The notes under the pieces are model-generated. The model ran no database searches. It was not told the origin of the DNA and saw only the letters and a list, made by a program, of their open reading frames with translations. From Neocallimastix lanati (nom. inval.) (Eukaryota > Neocallimastigomycota > Neocallimastigomycetes > Neocallimastigales > Neocallimastigaceae): 64,000 nucleotides of DNA. A program made the position numbers and the translations under genes. The stretch's first letter is position 1, and every line of letters starts with the position of its first letter. Shown in pieces: positions 1-21,672 of the stretch. The DNA lies in the NCBI GenBank assembly GCA_016946835.1, contig JACVTC010000004.1, positions 105,001 to 169,000 on the forward strand, in the 5' to 3' direction.

Positions 1-4541
<4,541 letters not shown>

Positions 4542-5650
4542 TATTGAATTATTTATAATAATTATAATAATTATAATAATAATAATAAAATTCTTATAAA
4601 TTTTTATTTTTTTTATTTTTTATTTTTTTTTATTATTATTCTTTATAAATAAAGATGATAAAAATAATAATAATATATATATATATTTATATTGTTTCTT
4701 ATTTTATTTGAATATATAAATATTAATATCTATCATTTATATCTTAACTGAGAAGGCATTAATAAATTTGGAATTTTATATGCATTTATATATATTATTA
4801 TTATTATTATTTATTTATTTTTTAATTATTAATATAAAATGATAATAAAATAATAATAGTGGTATTTATAATAATTAGTTCATATTTAAAAAATTATATT
4901 ATTTAACAATTTAATTAAATATTACATAAAAAAATTTAAAATTCACATTTATTTTTAATTTACATAATTAATACATTTATTATTATTATTATTATTGCTA
5001 TTATTAATTATATTTATTGAAAATAGTTTTATTAATTTTAAAGAAAAATGTTATTACATATATAACATGAGTTTATGATATAAAAAAGTATAAAAAATTA
5101 TTAAAGCATAATTATTTTAAAAAAAAACGAAAAAGAAATGAATTTTTATATTAAATTTCAAAATTATATATAATAATAATTTCAAAATTTGAAAATTTTA
5201 ATAAATATTATTATAAAAAACAAAATATATTATACTTTTATTACATTTTTATTTATTCTATAGGTTTTTTTTAGGAATATTTCTGAAAAATATAATTTTT
5301 ATTTCAAAATTTTCTTCTTTTCATTTAATAAAATCTCTAATTATTAATTATTATAAAAAGTAATTTATTATTATTATTATTATTATTATTAGTATTAGGG
5401 AAAAAAGAATTAGCGTTTTAATATAAATATAATTAATAAAAAAAATTTAATTGCTAGGCATTTAAAAATTTTATGTATTATCCAAGTACTTTGTAAATAT
5501 ATAATAATAATACATAAATACATATATATAAAATAATTTATATCCAATCATCATTTTTTGAAGATTTAATAAAATATCTTTATATATTATAAATACTTTT
5601 TTTTTTTAATTTTTAATTTTTTATTTTTTATTTTTATAGTTATTTAAAAT
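4542..5650. other. Divergent intergenic region PAN2 / URI
   Basis: This A/T-rich spacer lies between the divergent PAN2 and URI start codons and presumably holds both promoters. I see short (TTA)n runs (about 4980 and 5370) but no distinct motif, RNA gene or further exon. Confidence 0.6.
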
Positions 5651-8296
5651 ATGGATTTAAATAAAATCGTTTCACCACAAGAATTAGAAATTTATCAAAA
5701 TGCAATTAATAAAGTAAATTAATATTTTTTTAGAAGAAAATTCTTTTTTAAAATAAATAATTATATATAAAAACTAATATTAATTTGTTTAAATATATAG
5801 TCTATTAAAGATGTCAATGCTAATATTAAAAAATGGAATGAATATAAAACTGATTATTTTAAATTAAAAAATGTTTTAAAAAATTTACCAAATGAAATCC
5901 AACATGAAGCTATGGTAATTAATTAATGACATACTTTTATTTAATAAATTATATATATACATATATTATTAATATTTTATCTTAAATAGATACCTTTCAG
6001 TAAATTAGCTTTTTTTCCAGGAAAACTTATTCATACCAATGAAGTTTTAGTATTACTCGGTGATAATTGGTTTGTAGAACGCTCAGCAAAACAAGCTTGT
6101 GAGATTGTTGATAGAAGAGTAAAATGTAATTAAATATTAGTAATAATTGAAAATATTTTAATAATTATTAAATTTCAATGAAGTAAATTTTAATTATCTA
6201 ATTGATTATTAAATATTTTATAGTCGTAAATGAAAATCTTAATAAATTAAAAAAAGACAAAAAGGAATTAGAAGAAAAAATTGAATTGACAAAAAAGAAC
6301 TTACCAATTAAACATGAAGAGGTAATATATATTATTTAAATGAAATTTTAAACTTGTATATATTATACTTTTTTTTATTTTTATTTTAATCAATTTAATT
6401 TTTACAGTAAATTATTTTTTTTTTTATTTTTTATTATTATGAATAAATGAAAATGAAATAAAAATTTAAATGTAAATATGAAATTCACAAAGAAAATTAA
6501 ATTTTAAAATTCAAATTTTTATTATGTATATATATATATATATAAAATTAATGAACTTTAATAAAAGTTAAATGAAGAAGGAATGAATTATGTCGAAATT
6601 CGTGAAGATTTTGATGAACAAGAAGAAGCTAAACTAAATGGTTAGAATTTATATTTATAACACTAATTTGAAAAAATTTTCTTTTTATATATAATGAAAA
6701 AATTTTTTTGAATTTTTGTTTTTAGTTGATAATTATTCAATTTATAATAAATAATAAATAATTTTTATTTTACTTTTTTTTTATCTTAAAAATAATAATA
6801 ATAATAATAATAAAAGAAATTACAGATAAAACTTCAAAAATTCATATTGATATGAATAAAGAAGATAAAAAGAAAAAGGAATTTAGCGCTGAAGATGAAG
6901 CTATTTTTGAAATGTTAAAGCAAGCTGAATTGGAAGAAGAAATGGAGAATAAGAAAAAAAAAGAAAATGAATATGAAGACTTTATTAAATCATTAAAGGA
7001 ATATGATCAAGAAAATGAAAAAGATGTTAAAGGTAAAAAGAGAGTTGATTCTGATTCTGAAGATAATGAAGAAGAAGAAGAAGAAAACCATGATAATATT
7101 AACTTTGAACATTTAAAAGAAAAATTTAAATTGTATAAAGAAAAAGAAATCCAAAAAATGAAGCAAGAAGAAAAAGAAAATAAAATCTTTGAAGATATTG
7201 ATAATAAAAAAGAAAATACTAACGATAGTAATAATAACAATACTTTTATGGATATGTCACAAATAAAAAATCCAGCAGATATATACAGACATATATATAA
7301 TATTAATGAACAGGCAAAGAAAAATAAGGAAATATTAGAAAATGAAAAGAAAACTAATGAATCTCCAGAAGTTAATATAAAAATGCAAAATATTCAAGAT
7401 AATAATAATAACAATACATCATCTTCCATTTCAAATACCAATACACCAATTTCATCAATAGCAGTTGATAATAATACAAAGTTAAAAGAAAATAGTTACA
7501 TATCTCAAATTAAACCAAAAATACCTAAAAAGAAAAAGTCTTCACTCTTTAAAAGTCATATGATGGAACAACGTAAAAAGCAAGGTGATGTAGAAAAAGA
7601 TATTGTTGAATTAAAACCTGTAAAGGATGTTATAAGACCTATAGAAAGACAAGTTGTAACTGGTAAATATTATATAATTATTTTTATCCTATTTTTTAAA
7701 AGAATTTTAAATTATAAATAATAATAATAAAATTGAAAATTTTAAAATTTATCATTATAAATATTTAAAATTTAAAAAACAAAATATATATATATATATA
7801 ATAACATTTTAAATAACATTAAATAAATATAAATATATATACATATATTATTTTAAAGGCGGTGTAAAATCTATTGTTCAAGAACACAATGTAAATAATG
7901 ACTACAAAGCTCCAACTCCTAAAAAGAATAGAAAAATTTCATATTTTAAAAGAATGGCAGAAGCTCAGTATAGTTCTAATGATGAAAATCAAAATCAAAA
8001 TTCCAATAAAAATATAAAGAATGTACCAGTAATGCAAAATACAATTAAAGAAAATCCGAATAATACTGCCTTAGATGAAGATGAAATTGATTTTTATTTC
8101 ACTCAAAGAGAAGTAATTTTTAATATATATATATATATATATTTTTTTTTATTCTAATTTATTATTATTCTTTTTTATACTCAAATACATTTTGAATGAT
8201 TTTTAGGCTAATCAGGAATACCAAAAAAGAAAATACCAAAAATCACTAATTGCTAAAGAAAAACCATTAGATGAATATGATGAAAATAATAATTAA
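5651..8296 (+). CDS. BUD27: URI/Bud27-type unconventional prefoldin
   Basis: URI/Bud27 is a prefoldin-like protein that helps assemble RNA polymerases through Rpb5 and links to TOR-dependent translation. Eight exons (5651-5713, 5801-5914, 5990-6125, 6224-6321, 6568-6640, 6826-7662, 7859-8112, 8207-8296) give 554 residues. Residues 1 to about 150 are an alpha-type prefoldin coiled coil with the hallmark PFSKLAFFPGKLIHTNEVLV and LLGDNWF. YVEIREDFDE follows. The long sixth exon is charged, Glu/Lys/Asn-rich and mostly disordered. Near residue 470, SYFKRMAEAQ resembles the conserved C-terminal box of URI proteins. Exon 3 must use the GTAATT donor at 6126, not the nearer GTAAAA at 6119, to keep the frame open. 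It is transcribed divergently from PAN2. Confidence 0.92.
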
Positions 8297-8715
8297 ATAC
8301 AGTAGATAACAAAGCTATTCATATATAACTTATTTAATTTATAATAAAAATAACAATTTTTTTTTTATTTTAATTTTAATATTTAATTACAATTGTTTAT
8401 ATAAAAAAAATTAAATAAAAGATAAAAATAAAAAAATTAATAAATATAAAAAAAATTTTAATCAAAATGAATTTTAAATATAATTATTTTATTTTTTATT
8501 ATTTTTATTTGTTTGTAATATAATATTAAATTTTTAATGTAAATAGTTGGGTAAAATTTATATATATTGAAATATATTGTGTACATAATTATTAATTTAT
8601 TTTAAATAAATAACTATTAAAATTTAAGGGAAAAAATATATAAACTTTTTTTACCATTTATATAAACTATTTTAACATATATTAAAATAAATATTCTTTT
8701 TTTTTTTTTTTTTAA

Positions 8716-8809
<94 letters not shown>

Positions 8810-9084
8810 TAAAATTTAAAATAATAAAAAGAAGAGATAAAAAATTAAAGTAAAATTAAAATTTTAAATTAAGAAATTTCAACGAAAAAGAAAAAAAAAA
8901 AAAAAACATTATTTACAAAATAAATTGAAAAAAATCAAAATAATATTAATAAATAAAAAGAAAAATGAATAATTTATTTTAGAGTAAAAAAAAAAACTAT
9001 TATTTATATTTCATCTTAAAGTTTTAATTATATATATATATATATATAAAAAAAAAAAAAAAAAAAAAAAGGAATTAGAAAAAC
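8297..9084. other. Intergenic spacer with (AAT)n array
   Basis: Between the URI stop and the Tul1 start there is only A/T-rich sequence. It includes an AAT/TAA trinucleotide array at about 8716-8806 and a poly(A) run just before the next start codon. No gene seen. Confidence 0.7.
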
Positions 9085-10063
9085 ATGTCTTGGAAAACTT
9101 TTTTCTATATTTTATTTTTACTATTTATTTTCTATCGGATACTTGATGATACTGATTTTGAAACAATATCATTGAAAGAAATCATTGAAAAAGAAAGAAA
9201 TATTAGTATTTCTCTTGATAAATTAACTTTTAATGAAACTGTAATATTTTAAATTGAAATTTAAAAATAAATTATTAGCAATTAGTAAATCATTTCTAAA
9301 GTAACGCAATATATTTAATATATATATTCACAGATTCAAAACAGATTTAAAGATATTCAAACTGATTTAGAAATTATAGATATCATTAATGACCCAAATC
9401 CAGTATATTATCATAATGTTTCTGGAATTTTTACTGGTAACTTTATAAAAAATAATGATGTTTTTAATATTTTCTTTTTATTAATATGTAATATTAAATA
9501 TATAATTTTTAAAAGATACTTGGAAATTAGCAAAGGATGAAGTGAAAATTATTAAAGATAATGAAACCTTAGCTAAAATTGATTTAGCTAGAGGAGACTT
9601 TAATTTCGATAGTGGATCAATAGTATACAATATTTTCGAAAATAAAACAATAGATAGTAATATCAATTATATAGAAGTAAATATAATTATATTATGAATT
9701 AAATAGACTATATTAATAAATAATATAAATAAGCAAGATTAATAATAATAAATTAATAAATGATAAAAAAAAACAATAGGGTTATGTTAGAATTAAAAAT
9801 AGAAAAGAATACACAATAAATGTTAAAGGAATGCATTTTATTTCAGATGGATATATATCACTTTATGGAATACCATTAAGGTAAATTATAATATTCAAAC
9901 AAACAAAAAATTTGAATTAGATTTATTATATATATAACATAGAAAATAATATTTTTTTTTTTATTATTTTATTAATTTTATTAATTTTATTAATTTTATT
10001 ATTTTTATTATTTTTATTATTTTTATTATTTTTATTATTTTTATTATTTTTATTATTTTACTA

Positions 10064-10140
<77 letters not shown>

Positions 10141-12575
10141 GAGAATCTTTTCCTTTAAAAGAAATTTCATTAATGATGCGTTCAAATGATACGTTTTATC
10201 AATCAATTGCAGTTTTAAAAGGAAGATTAGAACATGATATTAATTTATTAGAGGAACGCCTTAAAAAAAATAGCAATGCTGTTGAAAGATGTATATAAAT
10301 ATAAATATAAATATTTTTATTATTATACTTATAAGAAATATATATTAGTTAATAATTCATCTAATTATAAAAAAAAAAAAAAAAAAAAAAGATTATAATC
10401 CTAAAAATAGCACTAATCATGAAGATCATGAATATGATGATGATGATGATGAAAATCCAACAACTTGTAGATTTAACATTTTCTTCAGACTTTGTCCAAC
10501 AAATGTTAATGAAGAAGAATTATTAGAATATGAAAATGGTAATTTAGATATAAAATTTTCTTTGCTTATAAATAAATAAAAATATAAATTTAATTGTTAG
10601 AAAATACTAATTATATAATAAAAATAATAATAATAATTATAATAATAATAATAATTTATGTTAAAAAGAATTACAAAATCCAACTGGAATTAAACCATTA
10701 TTAAAATCACCACCTAAATTGGAAGGAAATAGTATATTATATTCAGAAAACTGTAATATATTATTAAAATTAGATGGTACAGCAAAGGGTAAAAAAATTG
10801 AAAATATTATTAAAAAATATACTTACTCAACCGTTGGATCAATATTTATGACTTTAGCAACTACAGTTTTAACAATACAACAATCGAAATATACTTCATC
10901 ACAACCTGTACTCTATCTAATTTTTTATATATTTAAATACAATACTATTTATAATTTTATATTTAAAAATTTATAAATAACTTTTTTCTTCTTTTTTTCT
11001 CAAACAAAATTATTTAAAATAAATATATTTATATATGAATAGCTATTATCAAAAGTATCATATATATCGCAAATTATGATTTCATTTTTAAATTTAATAG
11101 TAATTACAATAAACATTTTGATGGGTACATCAGGTTTGTTTCTTTTAAAATAATAATATAATAATAGTAATAATAATGAATCGAATAAATAAGATAAAAA
11201 TATATTAATTTTTAATAAAATTTTTACTTATTATATGTAATTATATATAAAGTTAATGGATACAACTCAATATTATTTATTACATCAGCATCACTTAAAG
11301 GTATAGCATTTATATTCTTTGAAAAGAATTATATAACGAATGTAATGAATACACAGTCAAGTCTAATGAATAATGGAAATTCAACTATTTTAGTAATATG
11401 TTATTGTAAATACCACAATATATTAACATAATTGAATACTTTAATATTTTATGAATAATAAAAATGAAATATATTAATTAAAATAATATGTATTATTAAT
11501 AGGGTTACTTTCATTTATTGGACAAATATTTATATTAACTTTATTAAATGGAAGACTTATTGCGTTTTATATTATTATGTTTATACTTTATTCATATTGG
11601 ATACCTCAAATTGTATTGTAAGTAGTTTAAAAAAGAAAAAAATTGCATTTAATTTAAAAAGAATTAAATTATAATAACAATTTTTATTATTGAAAATTCG
11701 TAATATTATAATATACAGAAATGTTAAGAAAAATTCTGAAAAACCATTATCAAATTTATATTTATATGGAACTTCAGTTGTTCAGTTATATGTTTTAATA
11801 TTTATTTACTTTTTGGATTCAAACGTTAATATTGATAAATTTAATTATAAATTTATTTACTTTATTATTGGATATACATTATTACAAGTTTTAATACTAT
11901 CTCTTCAAAATATTTTTGGACCATTATTCTTAATTCCAAGCAAGGTATATAATTTAAAAATAATAAGAAGAATAAGAATAAAAGATATGTTATTATTAAT
12001 TAATTACTATAAATATTTATGATATATTTTAAACCTTTATTATGCAATATAACACAGTTCCTTCCTGAAAGATATGATTATCATCCAATATTACCAATTT
12101 ATAATGATCAAGATGATGAACATGAAGACGCAAATGATGCTTCATCATCAACTCCATTAAAAGGTATATCAACTAGTCAACAATGTGCTATTTGTTATAA
12201 TAATATTGTTGAAAATAACAAGGTTAATAATAAAGAATATATGATAACACCATGTCATCATATATTCCATACAGAATGTTTAAAGCATTGGATGGTTAGT
12301 TATATATTAAATATGATACATTTTTAAAATATAAAAAATATTTCATTCTATTAAATAAAATTATAAATTATTTTTTTTTTTTTACTTTTATATAAATAAT
12401 TTATCAATAATAACAAAAGAATATAAAAATGGAATGTCCTGTGTAAGTTAAAAAAAATAATAATAATAATTAAATATATGTAATATTTTTATAAATAAAA
12501 TATAGAACATTTTATTAATTTAAAAATCATTTATTTTATATATTTATTAGCTGTAGAACAGAATTGCCACAATAG
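9085..12575 (+). CDS. TUL1: Tul1/FLY-type transmembrane RING-H2 E3 ubiquitin ligase
   Basis: Tul1 is the RING subunit of the Golgi/endosomal Dsc ubiquitin ligase, which marks membrane proteins for vacuolar or proteasomal disposal. Fourteen exons make 639 residues: 9085-9240, 9334-9436, 9516-9676, 9780-9880, 10142-10290, 10392-10538, 10669-10907, 11043-11133, 11253-11399, 11503-11617, 11719-11944, 12058-12294, 12420-12442, 12551-12575. An N-terminal membrane anchor (residues 6-20) is followed by a lumenal domain with the family signature GMHFISDGYISLYGIP. About seven hydrophobic segments come next. A C-terminal RING-H2 finger follows (CAIC, then TPCHHIFHTEC). The last two exons, 23 and 25 nt, complete it as MECPVCRTELPQ, ending two codons after the finger as in the family. 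An Asp run precedes the TM part. Tiny terminal exons are easy to miss. Confidence 0.93.
9955..10139. repeat. TTTTA and TTA arrays in TUL1 intron 4
   Basis: A run of TTTTA-type pentamers (about 9960-10060) passes into an uninterrupted TTA/ATT trinucleotide run ending next to the exon 5 acceptor. It makes up most of the 261-nt intron. Confidence 0.9.
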
Positions 12576-13030
12576 GCCTAATATAATTTCTTTTTTTTTT
12601 TTTTTTTTTTTTTTCTTTACTCTCTTTTATTATTAATATTTTTTTATTAATAAAAAAATGATAGTTTTATTTTTTAATAAAATATTCATATAAAATATTC
12701 ATTTTATAATATAGATAATATTATCAATCAGAGAAACTACAAAATATATATATCAAATATATATATAATATAATATATAATAATTGTGATAATAATATTT
12801 ATTGTTAAATTAAAATATATTATATTAATATTATTAATATTTATTAATATATTAATATAATACAAATAAAAAGTTAACAAAATATAGAAAATTATTAAAT
12901 GTAATTTATTATAAAAAATTTTCAACCAATAAAATTGATTAAGAATTAGAATTTAATATAGTAAAAAAATATAACAGTTGTAATATTAATTTAAATAAAT
13001 AATTTTTAAAAGAAATATATATATAAAAAA
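12576..13030. other. Short TUL1-HUB1 spacer
   Basis: A/T-rich spacer of about 450 nt with a poly(T) run just after the TUL1 stop. No reading frame or RNA signature is recognisable. It should contain the TUL1 polyadenylation signals and the HUB1 promoter. Confidence 0.6.
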
Positions 13031-13395
13031 ATGATAGAAATAGTAGTAAATGATCGTCTTGGTAAAAAAGGTATATAATATATGTAATTATAAATGAAAT
13101 TATATAATAATTCAAAAATATTTTACTTATAATAGTGTTATAAAATAAAAAAAAATTATGAACAATTTTTTTTTTAATTGATAATATATGTAATATATAA
13201 CATAATATAATAGTCCGTGTAAAATGTATGCCAGAAGATACAATTGGAGATTTAAAGAAATTAATTGCTGCTCAAACTGGTACTAAACCTGAAAAGATTA
13301 TTTTAAAAAAATGGTATAGTACCTATAAGGACCACATTACTTTAGATGATTACGAAATTCATGATGGAATGAATCTTGAAATGTATTACTGTTAA
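13031..13395 (+). CDS. HUB1: Hub1/UBL5 ubiquitin-like splicing modifier
   Basis: Hub1 is a non-conjugated ubiquitin-like protein that binds the spliceosome (via Snu66 in yeast) and influences use of weak 5' splice sites. Two exons (13031-13070 and 13214-13395) give exactly 73 residues, the family length. The sequence is nearly canonical: [49 protein letters not shown]. The di-tyrosine end is present and replaces the diglycine of true ubiquitins. The final residue is Cys, where animal UBL5 has Gln. In such an intron-rich genome a splicing modifier of this type is expected. Confidence 0.97.
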
Positions 13396-13991
13396 ATAAT
13401 AGTATACTATTATTAAATACTATAAAAAAAATCTAAATGTATAAATAAATTGTCTATTATTAATAATAATATATATTTATTATTATTTTTATTAAAAAAA
13501 TAAATAATTAAGATTTTTATAAAAACTAAAACAAATTTATGTCTTTATAAAAAAAAAAAATATAATAAGTGCAAATAAATTTATATAATTTTATTTAATA
13601 GTTTTATTAATTTACATATAATAATTACTTATTATATATATTATTATTGTTGATATTTTTGTAGATATAAATTTTAAAATAATTTTTTTGCAAATAGTTT
13701 GCTTTTTTTTTTTTTTTTTTTTTTTTGTTATTGTTATTGTTGTTTTGTTTTGTTTTGTTTTGTTTGATAATATTGTTTTTATTATATATAAAATACTTAT
13801 TAAATGATAATTTGATAATTGTAAATAAATAATACTTTTATTATGGAGTTAAAAATTTATGAATAAAAATATTTTTTTACACTAAAAATTATTTGTATTA
13901 AATAAACAATTTAATTTAATAAAATAAAAACTCTATAATATTATATTGGTTTACAATAAAATAATTTAATTCGATATATTTTGGACTCCAT
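13396..13991. other. Convergent 3' spacer HUB1 / CNB1
   Basis: A/T-rich 3' intergenic region between two convergent genes, with poly(T) and TTTTG runs near 13700-13770. No gene seen. Confidence 0.65.
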
Positions 13992-14929
13992 TTAAAACAT
14001 TGAACTTTGTAAAGTCATTTGTCTAACAATATCTGTATCCTTAATCATATCCAGAAATTCATCATAACTCAATTTTCCATCACCATCTTTATCGGCTTCC
14101 ATAATAGTTTTGTCTACAATTTGTTGAAGCTGATCATCTCTTAAGTTACTACCAACCATCATTTGTAAAACAATAAACAATTCACCATTTGAAATATATC
14201 CATCACGATCCATATCATAAACTCTAAAGGCAACTTTAATTGAAAAATAAAAAAATGAAAAAATATACAAATATATTTATATATATAATACATATAATTG
14301 AATAAGCACAAATATATATATTATAAACATTTTAATTGATATTTTAATTGATAATAAAAAGTAATACTATTAGTTGTTATTTTAAATTTACATTTTAATT
14401 TTTCTTCTTCATTTCCCTTTTCACTGAAAGCTGATAAACCCTTGATAAATTCAACAAAGTCAACATCACCACCACCATCTTCATCAAGAATATCAATCAA
14501 ACGATGAGCCAATGGATTAGAAGATAATTGAGGTAACATAAGAAATTCATTCTTATCAATACTACCGTTTCCATCTTTATCGAGCTTGCTAAAACGCTTA
14601 TATATACGATGAATTTCTTCAGCCGTAACTAATATTTTTTTTTAATTATTGTAATGTTTTTTTATTATTTTATCATATTTATTATATTTATTATATTCAA
14701 TATATTATAATATATTATAATAAAAAAATAAAAATAAAAAATTAAAGCATGAAATTTAATTTAGATTCGTTTCTTTATATAATTTCAAAATTATTTGTTT
14801 ATTTTCTTTCTTTTTTTATACTTTTATGAAAAAAATATTTAATAATAATATTCATATTAAATATTAAAATTAATAATTACAATTAGTATTTTTTTCTAAA
14901 TCTTCTAAAAGTGATTGATTTTGACCCAT
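13992..14929 (-). CDS. CNB1: Calcineurin B regulatory subunit
   Basis: This is the Ca2+-binding regulatory subunit of the protein phosphatase calcineurin. Three exons (14929-14881, 14628-14392, 14233-13992) encode 175 residues, the usual length. Four complete EF-hand loops are visible: [12 protein letters not shown] (33-44), [12 protein letters not shown] (65-76), [12 protein letters not shown] (102-113), [12 protein letters not shown] (143-154). The protein starts MGQ, so Gly2 is available for N-myristoylation, as known for the family. [19 protein letters not shown] is almost identical to animal and fungal calcineurin B, which excludes calmodulin. It is convergent with HUB1 and divergent from the SNF2 gene. 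Confidence 0.97.
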
Positions 14930-16837
<1,908 letters not shown>

Positions 16838-17398
16838 ATGAATATGTCAAATAATGGCTGTAAAAATAATGACGATAATAATATAAATGCAGAGGAATGG
16901 ACAGTAGAAGATGTGGGGAATTGGTTAACTAAAGTGGGTTACGAAAAATATAAAGATATATTTATAGGTTTGCATTACTATAAATAATATATATTTATAA
17001 TAATTAAATATATATTTTATGAATAATTATTTTTATAAAAGTATAAATAAATAATTTTAACACTTTATATAATATAGAAAATGATATAGACGGTCAAGTA
17101 TTATTGGAATTGACTGAGTCACATTTAAAGGAATTACAAATAAAATCTCTCGGTGAAAGAATAAAAATTAGAAATTTAATTAAGGGTTTGAAAGGTGAAA
17201 ATTTAAATTCACAGGTTAAAACAGAAAGGACAGGTGTAATAAATAAAATAAAAGATGAAGTGAAATTTAATTCTTTATATTCTTCTGAAAGCAATGATAA
17301 TAATGAAAATAATTATATTGAAGTTAAAAATAATTTTGATAGCAATGTTAATAATAATATTCATACTGTAAATTCTGTATATAATGAAATTCAATATG

Positions 17399-17439
<41 letters not shown>

Positions 17440-17773
17440 GATAATGATAATGATAATGATAATGATAATGATAATGATAATTTGATGGATACAAGTAATA
17501 ATATTAGTGATGATTTTATATATACCAATGTAAATGATTTTCAATTAAAGAACAACTTTTCTTCAATACCGAATTTGAATAATAATATTCCTGAATCTTT
17601 AAATGAATCAATAAAAAAAAATAGAAATCAATTATCATATAAAAATAAAAAAAAGAATAAAATTAAAAATAATAAAGGTTTGCATGTTCATTTTTTTGTA
17701 ATTTAAATAAAATAATATAAATTAAGTTAAATAATTAATTGTTAATTAACATTTATTAATTAAAATTTAATAA

Positions 17774-17807
<34 letters not shown>

Positions 17808-20262
17808 GATTTATATGAATTTTTAATAAAACCTTTGAAATTTTCAAAAGTATACCAAAAAATATTTTTACCTAAATTCGGTATAAAAAACTATCATTTA
17901 TTACCTACTCATTATGATTTAAATGAAATTCCATCTTTTTATTTCTACAATAAAACTAAATTAAGTAATTCTATGTATTCACGATTTGTTCAAGTAAGAA
18001 GAAGTATTTATTATAATTATAAATATTATTATTATTTCTTTTTTTTTTTTTTTTTTTTTTTTTATTTATTTATTTATTTATTTATTAATTTGTGAGTTAT
18101 GAATTTTGAGTTATTATTATATTATTAATATTAACAGGAATTTTATAATTTATAAAAGAAAATGGTTTATCGTATGCTTAGGAAACGTAATTATTCATAT
18201 ACACCAAAATATAATCAAATAACTTATATATGGAATCCATTTGGAGATAAATATAAAGTATATTATTTATTTGAAAAAATTCAAAATGAATGGAAAGGTA
18301 TTAAATAATAATTATGAATTAATGTGAAATTGAAAGTGGTTAAATTCATTAATACAAATTTATTTAATTATTATAATACATATTATATTAATAGTTATTG
18401 AAAATGCATCAATAAAACAAGAAGAACAGAATGCTATAAAAAATAATGATTCACCTCCAATTGTTAAAAAAATAAAAGATATCTCAAATAATAATTCTCA
18501 AAAAATATTACATGGAATAGGATATAAAACAATACCAATTGGAGGGTATATGTGTACCAAATCAAAACAGAATAATCATAATACTTATATAGAAGATGAT
18601 GAAATATTACCTTTGTATGGTGATAGTGATTATTCAGATTATGTTACAGATTCAGAAGTAGAAAATGAACTTTTTGAAATTGAGCAGAAAAAATCAATAA
18701 AAGAAAAACAAAAGAACAAAAAATTAAATAAAAATAAATCAACTTCAGTTACTAATAAAAATGAAATTAATAAAGAGCCTGATGATATAGATATTTCTGA
18801 TACATATGAAGACATACTATATACCGATGATGATCAAGAAAATAATAATGAAATTAATAAAATGAATAATTTTGATGTAATCAAGTTAAATAATAGTAAT
18901 AATCATAATATATCTAATAAGCGTGAAGGACTTAATAATAAAGAAATTGATAAAATCATAAAAGAATGTATAGAACGATATAAAATGGAATGGGAAGAAA
19001 AGAAATTAGATAAATTTAATAAAAGAATGGCTCATTACTATAAGATTAAAGATGAATATCAAGGTGTTGAAAACGAATATAACGATATTACATTTAAACG
19101 TATACCATCATTAATTGAAAATATTAAATTGCATGAATTTAAAAATGAAAAATTATTAATTAGATGTTGTGGTATTTTACAAGAATCTATATATACCCAA
19201 TGCCGTTTACATTGGCTCCTAGAACTATTTAAAAAACCAATAGATTATGTTATTGAACAATCGAAACTTCAAAATAATAAAAGTAAAGAAATGGATGAAA
19301 AATATGAGAAAAAAGAAAAAAATATAAAAAATAATTATTCATATGTATATGAAAAAGAAGATTGGAGTGATTTTATTGATGATTCTGAAGAAATAATTGA
19401 AGATGGAGAAATAATTGAGGATGAAGAATTCGATAATAATAAATCAAATAACATATTGGAAAATAACAACACTGAAATAAAAATAAATGATAATTTAAAA
19501 TTTATAACAAAAGATGTTCTTAGCAAGAAAAATGAAAATATCAATGAGAATGTTTTACCATCAAATAATAATAATAATGATAAAATAGATGATATTGAAT
19601 ATCAAAAGAATAATATTAACAATAATATAAATAATAAAAATGAAGATCAAAATGCAAATATAAATCAAAATAACAAACAAATAGAAAATAATAAAGAATT
19701 AGTAGATAATAATAAATATAAAAATTCTTCAAAGACCTCGGATTCATTAAATTCTGAATTTAAGAAATTATATAATATATATAATGATGAAATTTTAAGT
19801 ATTGCTGAAAATTTGAAAGATATTGATATTAATCTTTTGGAAAATGAAGGATTAGATAATAGTAATATATCAAAATCAGAATTAAATAATAAAAACTTTG
19901 AATTGAAGAAAGAGTCATTGAATGAAAATAAATCGATTGTTGAAGATTTAAGTATTAATACTACAAATAAAAATAATGATTTAATAACTATTAAAGATTC
20001 CAACAATGCAAGCATTAATACAAACAATAAAATTAATAATAAATCAAATTTGAATGATGGAGAAAAAGTTATTGTTGTTATTGATTCAGATTCGGATGAA
20101 GATGAAGATGATAATAATATAAAGGCTAAAGAATCTTATCAATCTGATTTGAGAAATATAAATAAAAGTATAAATGAAAAAGGATTACATATACCTCCAC
20201 CAAACTTTAAAATTAAAACTTATAATAAAGAAGAAAGCATGTTTGAAAGAATTAAAGGTAGA

Positions 20263-20316
<54 letters not shown>

Positions 20317-21588
20317 TGTATATATATTTATTTGTTTTGTTTTGTTTTGTTTTATTTAAAATGTACTTTAATTATATTTATATTCTAAATTTTATTTTAT
20401 TTTATTTTATTTTATTCAATCTGAGCTTTATATTTATATTTCTGTTATTTAATTTAATTTCGTTTTTTTTATTTTATATTTTATTATCTTTCTTTTTAAA
20501 TATTAGAATTAAGTAATTTGATACCAGTAATGATTCAAAGTATATCACAAGATCCAGAAAATGAGTAATAATATTATAATACTTTTATTTTAATTTCTTT
20601 ATTATTATCGTAATTTCTATTAATTCTTTTATATGATAATATAAAAAGAATTATACTAATATTTATTTATTTATTAATAATTATTAAAAAGAAAACATTT
20701 TCCAGAAGAATTGAAGATATTTTATCATAATTGGCTCATTTATCTTTCCAATAAAAAAGAAATATTGAATGAACATTTTTCTGTATTTAATATGAACGAT
20801 GAGCTATTAAAAGATTTTATGAAATCTAGCTATTTTTCAATTAAATACCTTTGTATTAAAGAAAATGAAAAAAGTTCCAAAAGAAAATCAAGAAATTCTG
20901 GTTATGGTAGTAGTAAAAGACTTAAATTAAATGAGGAAGAATCAGATAGTTCAGATAATAACAGTGAAAATTCTTCCAGATCAAAATCAAATAAATCAAA
21001 TAAATATAAATATGTTAGAATAGTTGGTGATGATGAAATAGAAGAAACAATATTATCAGAAAAAATTAAATATAGAAAAAAGAATTTGGATGTCTCAATA
21101 AATTCAGAGAAACAAATAATTAATATTGGTCATTCGCCTAAAGAACCTGATATTTATATTGATAATGCATTTAATTGTTTAAAAGAACATCAAATTGAAG
21201 GAATACGCTTTTTATGGAAAAATATTATTGATTATAAACGTGGTTGTATTTTTGCTCATGCTATGGGTCTTGGTAAAACTCTTCAAATTATATCTTTTTT
21301 AGTTACATTAAAACAAACACAATTAAGTAAAGCAATTAGAATTCCAAAAATTTTAACTACTGGTCGTATCATGATTATAGTTCCAGCCAGTTTATTAAAA
21401 AATTGGGAAGAAGAATTTATTAAATGGATGCCTGAAAATCAACCCGATATTCTTGGAAATATATATACTATTCAAGGTAAATATATATATTCATATTGAT
21501 TGATTGATTGATTGATTGATTGCATGTTTGTTAGTTTGTTAATTTGTTAGTTTGTTATTTTGATTGTTTTATTTTATTTTATTTTATT

Positions 21589-21672
<84 letters not shown>

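Noticed and set aside
19335-20027. Minus-strand frames opposite exon 5 of the SNF2 gene
   Set aside because: Antisense of Asn/Lys/Glu-rich coding sequence gives Leu/Phe/Ser-rich open frames by codon bias; no homology.
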